Source: Chara braunii (Eukaryota; Streptophyta; Charophyceae; Charales; Characeae). From it: a DNA stretch of 25,524 nucleotides. The stretch covers positions 2,438,393 to 2,463,916 of the forward strand of contig BFEA01000024.1 in the NCBI GenBank assembly GCA_003427395.1. The letters are read 5' to 3'. The notes under the pieces are model-generated. The model did not search any database and was not told the DNA's origin. It was given only the letters and a program-made list of their open reading frames with translations. Each line of letters begins with the position of its first letter. The stretch's first letter is position 1. Of the stretch, positions 19,238 through 25,524 are shown one piece after another. A program made the translations under genes and the position numbers.

Positions 19238-19300
19238 ACTGTAGCAACTACGACCTTGACCTGTCAGGACTGTAGCAGCTAGGACCTTGACCTTTCAGGG
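19238..19300. repeat. 31-bp tandem repeat in LTR
   Basis: ACTGTAGCAACTACGACCTT... at 19238 is repeated with a few changes at 19269 (ACTGTAGCAGCTAGGACCTT...). Each carries TTGACC. A decayed third copy may follow. Confidence 0.75.
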
Positions 19301-19499
19301 TCCCTACAACTACGACCTCTACAGGGTTGTGACTCCTACTCGACAGACCTACAGATCGAACCCCTACCACTACACAGACCTACGACAGTCAACCACAACT
19401 GTCAAAACACAGGTCACGGGTTCAAACACTCGGGGTCAACACAAATACTGTACACAGGTAAGGTGAGAACTAGGGATTGAGCCCTGGGATCTGCATTCA

Positions 19500-19565
19500 C
19501 TACTGCTAAAAGGTGAAAACCGTTTCACTCCCGCCGGCCTAAATTCGAGGTCCTCCGAGAATAAC
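19500..19565 (-). other. M2 3' untranslated region
   Basis: Short stretch after the M2 pol stop. On the minus strand it holds a purine-rich GGCGGGAGTGAAACGG that could be the M2 polypurine tract. Confidence 0.4.
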
Positions 19566-21000
19566 TTAGTCCAAGGCAGGACCTTTACCTTTCTTGTCTC
19601 TCTCGTAGGCTCTAACTACATCGGGAGCTGTTTCTAGAAGTTCTGTTCTAGTAAACCAGCTGTGGTCCTCTGGTTCCTGATAAGCAAATCTAACTTTGTA
19701 CTGTTTCTGCGGATGACCTCTACGTCCTGTTCTGAACACGTCTTCACCTACAATGTCGTCAATGTCATATCTTCCGTCCATGTCTGGAGGAATCATGGAT
19801 CTCCTAGATGGAAACTCTTGACTTGTGACACACGACAACAACTTTGAGGCAGGAAACACAGGGTAGGTGTGGAGGTGTGCTGGGATCTCTACTGCGTAGG
19901 ACGAACCATCCTCTTCGCCCTTAACTTCCAGAACTGGCCACGATCCTCTATACGCAGGCAATAACTTTTGCGAGATGTTTTCCTCAGGAGCAAACTCTTT
20001 GGACTTGACCCAGACCAGGTCGTCTACTTGGAACTGTGACGGGCGACAGTGCTTATTAGCTTGTTCTATCATTCGGTGCTGGGCTTTCCTGAGGTTCTCT
20101 ACCACCGTAGCTAACTCTTTCTCGTGCTGTAACGCAAACTCCCTAGTACCGGGCGGTAGCTTGTGAATCTGATCCCGCTTAAGTCCCTCAAACGGTTTGC
20201 GTGGTCTAAAGGACTTGTGTAACTCGTTGGGAGTGCGACAGGTAGACAAGTGCACGCTGTTATTGTACGCACTGGCTACTTTGGGCAACATCTCATCCCA
20301 ATTGATCTGATCCGGTCTAATGGACATACGCAGAACTTGTTGCAGGATCTTATTCATCTGTTCAGTCTGACCGTTAGTCTCTGGATGACGGTCAGACGAC
20401 ATCAACAACTTGGAGCCATAGACTCTCGTCAACTCCTGCCAGTTCTAACTGGTGAACCGGGTGTCTCTATCGCTAACTATAGACAGTGGAATCCCATGTT
20501 CACTGACCCAATGATCAAAGAACTTATGAATAACTAATTATGTGCGTGCCTCTGAGGGCAAAGGAACAAAAACAACATACTTACTAAACCCGTCAACTAT
20601 TACCATGCCTTGGCTCTTGCCGTGCCTACTCTTGACATGGGTGTCCATAAAGTCAATGGACAATGAATCTCCTGGCTGGTCAGGAATAGGCAAGGGTCTG
20701 AGAAGACCTAGAGGGGCACGCGTAGAGGTCTTATTTCTCTGGCAGACCTTACAACTGCGAACATACTCTATGCAGTCGGCCTTCATCCCATGCCATATGT
20801 ATGGGCGCATGAGGTTAGCTAGAGTCTTTTGCCAACCAAAATGTCCCTCAGTATCGTGGCATTCCCCTAGGATAAGACTACAGATCTCTTCACTGTTAGG
20901 AAGGCACAATCGGTCAACTACGTTAGTCTTCTCGAATAGTAGCCCATCAGTAGTGCGGTAGTCTGGTTCTGACTCTGGGGCCTCCTTTACTCTCTTGAGG
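19566..21000 (-). pseudogene. Ty3/gypsy integrase of element M2
   Basis: One minus-strand frame broken by stops at 20538 (TAA) and 20441 (TAG). In order: EAPESEPDYRTTDGLLFE, H2C2 zinc finger (GECHDTEGHFGWQ, CKVC), integrase core with D,D,E in SIDFMDTHV, SDRDTRF and NGQTEQMNK, AYNNSVHLS, QVDDLVWVKS, IPAHLHTYPVFPASKL, DIDDIV and a chromodomain-like tail with HSWFTRTELLETAPDVV. The usual GPY/F-like motif reads RGSWPVL, so its Gly-Pro is lost. The frame joins directly to an RT fragment near 21000-21008. Apart from the two stops the core is well preserved, so M2 may be younger than M1. Confidence 0.93.
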
Positions 21001-21007
21001 ATGTCAA

Positions 21008-21316
21008 CTCGTAGTGCCCATATCTAGTCCGGAACGCGGTCTTATACTGATCATCAGGATGGACCTCTATCTGATGATATCCGGACTTCAGATCTATCTT
21101 CGAAAAATACTTGCAACCCTGCACCCGATCTAAAAGATCATCTATACGGGGCAGAGGCTCTACATTCTTCATGGTGATAGCATTGAGACCCCTATAGTCT
21201 ATACACATTCTGAGCTCTCCCTCCTTCTTGGGGACAAACAGAACAGGTGTTCCAAATGGAGACGAACTGGGCCTAATCCAACCCTTCTCTAGGAGCTCGT
21301 CTAATTGCTTGCGCAA
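21008..21316 (-). pseudogene. Truncated reverse transcriptase of M2
   Basis: N-terminal RT only: [65 protein letters not shown] and FRTRYGHYE. The K-I-D-L-K motif carries the first catalytic Asp. Homology stops after YGHYE, before the MPFGL and YxDD motifs; the remaining RT and all of RNase H are deleted. Known: without the two YxDD aspartates the enzyme cannot polymerise. The frame is continuous upstream with the protease apart from one stop at 21323. Confidence 0.93.
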
Positions 21317-22064
21317 CTCCTCCTACTCCCGCGGGGACATCCTATATACTGCTCCTTTAGGAGTCCTACTGCTAGGCTCTATCTCAATGCGGTGCTGGAT
21401 GGGTCGCGGGACTACTCCCATAGGCGGCTTAGCTAAATCTACATACTCTTCCAGCAGCTTGGCAATTGCGGGATCTATGGGCTTTTCCTCTTTAGGCTCA
21501 GTAACTGGCTTGACATAGGCTACAAAGACCTGTTCTTCTAGCTGCTCCTTCTTCACTAATCTTGCAAACGCAGGAGCGCTAAGGCAGCAGTGTGCCAGGG
21601 AGTTATCTACTCCTGACACGTGGAACAAACGGGCAGTCTTGACCCCGCCTGACGGACTAGGGAGCCTACACTCGTGCTCTCTCAAATAGAGTGTGGCTCT
21701 GACTGCCTCTCCCCAGTCCATTCCTAGGACTATGTCAAAAGGAAGGTTGTCCTCTACGAGGAGAGTCAGAGAATGGAGAACTTTCTCCACTTTCCCATCT
21801 TTCTCTAGGCGAAAGTACACCTGGACTCCCTCTACATAATCGTCTACTCGCATCGTGCGATTGTCTGCGAGGATACTCACTATGGGGTCTGCTAACTTCT
21901 GGACTTTCAGCCTTAACTTCAACTTCTGCAGCGCCTTTCTACTGATATCGCTGCGCGTGGCCCCACTGTCTACTAGGGCCCCTGCTCTACCTCTAAAAAT
22001 TTCCACACCTACTAAAACTAGTTGTCCTCTACTTTCCTTCTTCATTTTGGCCCAGGCGGGCATT
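21317..22064 (-). pseudogene. Aspartic protease and pre-RT region of M2
   Basis: Open from 22063 to the stop at 21323. It begins MPAWAKMKKESRGQLVLVG and has the retropepsin active-site motif ALVDSGATRS (near 21960-21985), then ILADNRT, PFDIVLGMDW (the ILGMDW-type motif typical of gypsy proteases), HECRLPSPSG and the RT-proximal PIQHRIEIEP and YRMSPRE. Known: cleaves Gag-Pol. The N-terminal half lies within the 311-bp duplication. The MPAWAKMKK start is internal to the gag-pol frame in a complete element, so 22063 is probably not a true start. Confidence 0.9.
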
Positions 22065-22377
22065 CTACGAGGAGAGTCAGGGAATGGAGGACTTTCTCCA
22101 CCTTCCCATCTTTCTCTAGGCGAAAGTATGCCTGGACTCCCTCGACGTAATCCTCGACTCGCAAAGTGCGATTGTCTGCGAGGATACTGACTATAGGGTC
22201 TGCAAACTTTTGGACTTTCATATTTAACTTCAACTTCTGCAACTCTTTCCTACCGATGTAGCTGCGGGTGGCCCCACTGTCTATTAGGGCCCCTACTCTC
22301 TACCTCTAAAAATCTCTACATCTACTAAAACTAGTTGTCCTTTGGCATCCTTCTTCATCTTGGCCCAGGCAGGCATC
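21754..22377 (-). repeat. 311-bp tandem duplication inside M2 protease
   Basis: 21754-22064 and 22065 to about 22377 are direct repeats, both opening CTACGAGGAGAGTCAG on the + strand and ending GGCCCAGGCRGGCAT. The copies differ at many positions. 311 is not a multiple of three, so the second copy is out of frame. Each copy has its own D-S-G-A active-site codons. Confidence 0.95.
22065..22377 (-). pseudogene. Extra out-of-frame protease fragment of M2
   Basis: It encodes KVQKFADPIVSILADN, YVEGVQAYFRLEKDGK and VLHSLTLLVE, then runs into the first copy as CPPGPK and a stop. A DSGA equivalent lies near 22270-22290 but in another frame because of a small insertion. Confidence 0.85.
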
Positions 22378-24526
22378 CTCTCCTTCAACTCTTCAGCCAC
22401 GCCTGTGAGGGAAGTACCTAGAGAGACTCTTACACAAGCAGTCTCTGGACAGTTGTCTAGGTACTGGCCAGCAACCTCTGTCGTAGGCTCATGTGGTTTG
22501 GGAGTTCCTTTGTGGTGTGCGCACTCTTCTCCACATGGCCTAGAGGTAAGGCCAGTTGTGACCCTTACCGGCGGTTGCCTTTTGCTGCTTGTGCAACATA
22601 CCAGGATTCTCTATACTTTGGGCAGAATTTGATGATGTGACCAGGATCATCGCAGTAGATGCACTGACCCTGATCAATCCACCGTTGCCACATTGACTGC
22701 TCTAAGCCCAAATCTTCCCATGGCCTGCCTTGCGGCAAGCCTGGATGCCATCCACCTCGACGTGGAGGTGACCTATAGGATCGTGAGCGATTTGGCGGTG
22801 GACCTTGACCCCTACCTCCCTCTTGGCGGTTTCCTCTGCCGCCAACCCCCTGAGTGCCCTGTCCTCGTCCACCTGAGGCCCGACCCCCTCAACTTCCTTG
22901 CGGCCTCCCTCCAACCGTGACAGTTGCGTAAGTCCTCCCCTGACCCCCACTACTGTCCCCCTCATCTAGGCCCCACTCTATCTGGCTATATGGGACCTTA
23001 TTTGTACCACCTTCATCTAACGTAAGGATCAAATGATCCTTTCCCTTTACCTGACCTGAGATGGTACAACCCTTTCACTTTTTACCTTTATCTAAGTCCT
23101 TGTGCCAGAAAGCGGAAACTGGCATGGACTGCGCCTCGAACAGCACCACCTCTTTACTCAATGCATCGTATGTCATGGTGGGTTGTCGACTCTTCTCAAA
23201 GAAGTGCACCCGTAGGGGCTCTGGCATGGCACGATAGAAGAGATTGACCAACTGGGGTTTATTGACCCCGTGGTCTGGGACGGCTACAAGCTCGTCCATT
23301 ACGCCTTTGAGTGCTCTGGTACTCCTCCACTGGCATGAGTGGATAGTTTGCAGTTTGTCAGAGGCCCTAACGCCTCGCGTGACATCTGCGAATCGCTCCT
23401 TAAGGAGCCGAAAGAACTCAGGGAGAGGGGTGACTTTAGAGTAAGCGACCCTGTTATTATCGCACTGTGTAGCGCGAGCGAGCAATCTAGCAAAGCTGGC
23501 GGCCTCATCCTTGAGGGCCTGGAAGGCTATGAGGACTTGTTCCTGGCACGATATGCTGTAAATAAATGTATGTATTTATGTTGGCCTCCCAATTATCAAA
23601 NTTTTCTTCTTTCTTCCCGCCGTAGGACTTAGGAAACTTTATCTTAACGAGCTCTCTACGGGGGCGTGGCTCTTCCTCCTTCGGCACAACCAGCTTTGCG
23701 CCCTCAATGGCGCCTGTGCAAAACTTCTCAGTGCCCTCTATTCTCGCCTGCACTTCTGCACCTACGTGCAACATCATCTCACGTGCAAAATCCCTAAATC
23801 CCAGGCGGATGGAGTGCAAGACGATGTCCTGGGCTCTAGAGAATTGGTGTTGCTCGTCCTAGGCTCTGGCGAGGAGTCCTATGTTTCTCGAAATAACATC
23901 TAACTTTACCTGTATATCTTCTTGCGCCTGAAGCTCCTCCATCTGCGCCTTTATCACCTCCAACTCCCTCGCCACCTTGTTTGCCTCCTCCATCCTTCTC
24001 TTTTTTTCCCCTTGTGAGACGCAGTTTCCATTCCAACTTCTTTTCCTCCTCTATAGTCTAATGTCTCAGAGGGTCTTTTTCCGCTTCCCACTCCCTGATT
24101 ACGGCTTCCTTCTCCTCTGGGGGAACATATAACATGGCCTCTTCCTCGTCTCCCAGAGATAAATTAGCTACCCACTCGGACACTTTCTTCTCCAGCCATG
24201 ATGCGTCCTTCTTCGTGCCGCTAGTTTCACCTCTCTGCTCCGCACTTCTTCTGAGCAAAGGTTCTTCTTTCTTCTTCTTCTTCTTCTTCTATCTCCTCCT
24301 CTTCCACTTCCTTCATCTTCTCTTCCTCCTCCTTCTTCAATTTTTTCATCTCCTCCTCCATCTTCTTCTTCTTCGCCGCCCGCTCCTCCTGCACGGCCAA
24401 CTTCTTAGCCTGTCTAATTAACTCCTTAGTCTCTTTCTCTTTTCTCTCCCGCAGTATGGCGGCGGCTTGCTCTTCCTGAGCTTGGGTGTAAGGGGTGGTG
24501 CTCTTGCCACTACGCGTCTTGACCGT
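22378..24526 (-). pseudogene. Ty3/gypsy gag of element M2
   Basis: The N-terminus TVKTRSGKSTTPYTQAQEEQ has ACG (24524-24526) where a start would be expected. A long Glu/Lys-rich coiled-coil region follows (about 24460-24270), then KKVSEWVANLSLGDEEEAML, a second charged helix, FKSYGGK-like KIKFPKSYGGKKEE, WEANINTYIYLQHIVP, capsid motifs FFRLLKERFADVTRG, LVNLFYRAMPEPLR, and a zinc knuckle CIYCDDPGHIIKFC (22622-22663) preceded by MWQRWIDQGQ. Breaks: stops at 24058, 23859 and 23075; frame changes near 24260, in the A-run near 24010, and near 23555; an N at 23601. The long acidic/basic N-terminus recalls Gag proteins of Chara-type elements (memory, unsearched). Confidence 0.9.
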
Positions 24527-24685
24527 GGTGAAAGGTGCACAACCAAAAATCAGTTCCACTTCTCACCACTTAGACTCACACCCCTGACTGACTCAACTTA
24601 GGACTGACTCGATCTAAGGACCACAGAATCTTAGCAAGATCCTGTTAGGGTCTCTAGCCTAGACCTAAACTAAGGCTGTCACTAC

Positions 24686-24783
24686 AGGACTTATTGCTGA
24701 TCAGGAGGCATTCAAGGAGATCCCCTGTAACTCCTTAGGAGTTATTTAACGTCGCAAACAGGACGACGCGATCAGCAAGTCCT
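24686..24783 (-). other. Three-way-junction-like structure in M2 leader
   Basis: The outer stem is AGGACTT-ATT-GCTGATC (24686-24702) with GATCAGCAAGTCCT (24770-24783). Inside are a hairpin TAACTCCT-T-AGGAGTTA (24728-24744) and a second, CGTCG/CGACG (24750-24754 with 24764-24768). All stems are perfect except a 3-nt bulge. Confidence 0.6.
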
Positions 24784-25120
24784 CTCAAGCCGTAGACAGC
24801 TTGTTGTGCAGCACACAACTTGGATTTTGGGCCTACCATGCCACACCGAGCAGCCCGCCAGTCAGTACCGGTCCTTGGGAGGGTTCGTGTCCTCCGGGTC
24901 AGTCGAGTCGTCAGACACAGTCTTTAGCCCTACTCAGCCCGTGTGGGTTTGGTCAACAAAGCCCTATGACCACATATACAGAGTTCCTATCACCTAGACA
25001 AAAGAGACTCAATGCAAAAAGAAGAGACAGACAGACTCAGCAAGTACCATGGGGTGAGTGCACATCCATAGGGCGTGGGGATAGGCTGAAGGCTTGGCGA
25101 GAATATACCAACTCCAGCTT

Positions 25121-25254
25121 GGTCAAATTCGTGGTCAGCAGCTCTGGTCAACGCCTTGGTCAACGCTTGGTCAACGCCGGTCGATGCCTTGGTCAATGCC
25201 TAAGTCAACTCTCATGTCAACTTCGGTCAACCCCTCGGTCAAGGCTTCGGTCAA
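25121..25254 (-). promoter_or_regulatory. Array of eight GGTCAA (TTGACC) motifs
   Basis: Exact GGTCAA starts at 25121, 25146, 25158, 25169, 25191, 25225, 25237 and 25249; near-copies (GGTCAG, GGTCGA, AGTCAA, TGTCAA) fill the gaps. Spacing is mostly 11-12 bp. The complement TTGACC matches the W-box core bound by WRKY factors in plants. It may equally be a plain minisatellite. Confidence 0.7.
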
Positions 25255-25371
25255 CCCTCGACTTGGCTAAGGCTGCCGCCACTTTCTTCCTCACCAACCC
25301 TCGCTTCTCTTCTTCCCACCTTTCTTCTTCCTCACTTTCTTTCTCTCTGCATCCCTGCTATTTCTTTCTCT

Positions 25372-25374
<3 letters not shown>

Positions 25375-25415
<41 letters not shown>
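25375..25415 (+). repeat. Poly-T tract
   Basis: About 41 T residues inside C/T-rich sequence. Confidence 0.92.
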
Positions 25416-25524
25416 CCGTCTCTCCCTTCTTCTCCCTCGGTTACGGTTTCTCTCTCCTTCGTTAAACCTCCCTATTTCTTCCCTTCACTTTCTCCTTTCC
25501 TTTTAACCCTGTGCCCGAGCTCTG

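Larger units (their letters stand above)
18327..19499 (-). mobile_element. 5' LTR of M1 (outer end unresolved)
   Basis: The inner end is ...CCTTGCA on the minus strand, 3 nt before the primer-binding site. It contains a TATA box at 19011-19020 and a 31-bp tandem duplication. The outer end is uncertain: possible TG starts on the minus strand lie near 19413, 19456 and 19499, so the length is about 1.1-1.2 kb. M2 pol ends only about 70-110 bp further on, so no separate M2 3' LTR fits. The LTR may serve as the 3' LTR of M2, or that LTR is lost. Confidence 0.6.
24527..25524 (-). other. M2 leader and LTR-like flank, no gene recognised
   Basis: About 1 kb upstream of M2 gag. I could not place a primer-binding site or LTR edge with confidence. 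It holds a three-way-junction-like inverted repeat set (24686-24783), a GGTCAA array (25121-25254), C/T-rich sequence and a poly-T tract. Confidence 0.5.

Noticed and set aside
19415-19495. tRNA-like or SINE B-box sequences (GGGTTCAAAC on +, GGGCTCAATCC on minus)
   Set aside because: No A-box at proper distance, no cloverleaf, and the two lie in opposite orientations; treated as LTR sequence.

Overview
The window looks like repeat-rich nuclear DNA from a plant-lineage eukaryote, most probably a charophyte green alga such as Chara. The evidence is that every confidently recognisable protein segment belongs to chromovirus-like Ty3/gypsy retrotransposons. There is also a primer-binding site complementary to a plant-type initiator-Met tRNA, a decayed U6 snRNA copy, long poly-A, CT, GA and CTT tracts, and an assembly gap. 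The genus is an inference from remembered similarity of the Glu/Lys-rich Gag and the Pol to Chara-type elements; no search was run. No intact host gene was found.

Layout. (1) Positions 3-1425 (+) hold the end of RNase H and most of the integrase of one Ty3/gypsy element, called P here. P stops mid-codon pair at 1425 and resumes in register at 11060-11440, followed by a polypurine tract and the start of its 3' LTR at 11451. (2) The 9.6 kb between the halves (1426-11059, 'insert X') is flanked by a 4-6 bp direct repeat, begins TGTCG and ends CGACA, and has no recognisable transposition gene. It holds a hairpin-dense segment (about 1.95-3.5 kb), an array of about 60-bp units each with a hairpin around the constant sequence CAACTTATG (4.25-5.8 kb), a CAG-rich stretch (6.44-7.57 kb), one unassigned ORF behind a plausible intron (8511-8962), a U6 snRNA pseudogene (9787-9875, minus) and a 45-bp tandem duplication. 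(3) From 11451 to about 13.3 kb lies the P LTR/flank with a 185-N gap and microsatellites. (4) On the minus strand, 13338-18323, is a second degenerate element, M1 (leader, Gag, deleted Pol, integrase), with primer-binding site and a 5' LTR to about 19.5 kb. (5) Also on the minus strand, 19566 to about 24526, is a third element, M2 (Gag, protease with an internal tandem duplication, truncated RT, integrase). Its leader/LTR-like flank fills the rest of the window.

All three elements are dead: they carry in-frame stops, and M1 and M2 also carry frameshifts and internal deletions that remove the RT catalytic core. All three integrases end in a similar chromodomain-like tail with a W-x-T-R-x-E-L motif, which in chromoviruses is linked to targeting of heterochromatin. 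That fits the nested, head-to-tail pile-up seen here. The least explained part is insert X, above all its array of hairpins whose stems covary around a constant loop.
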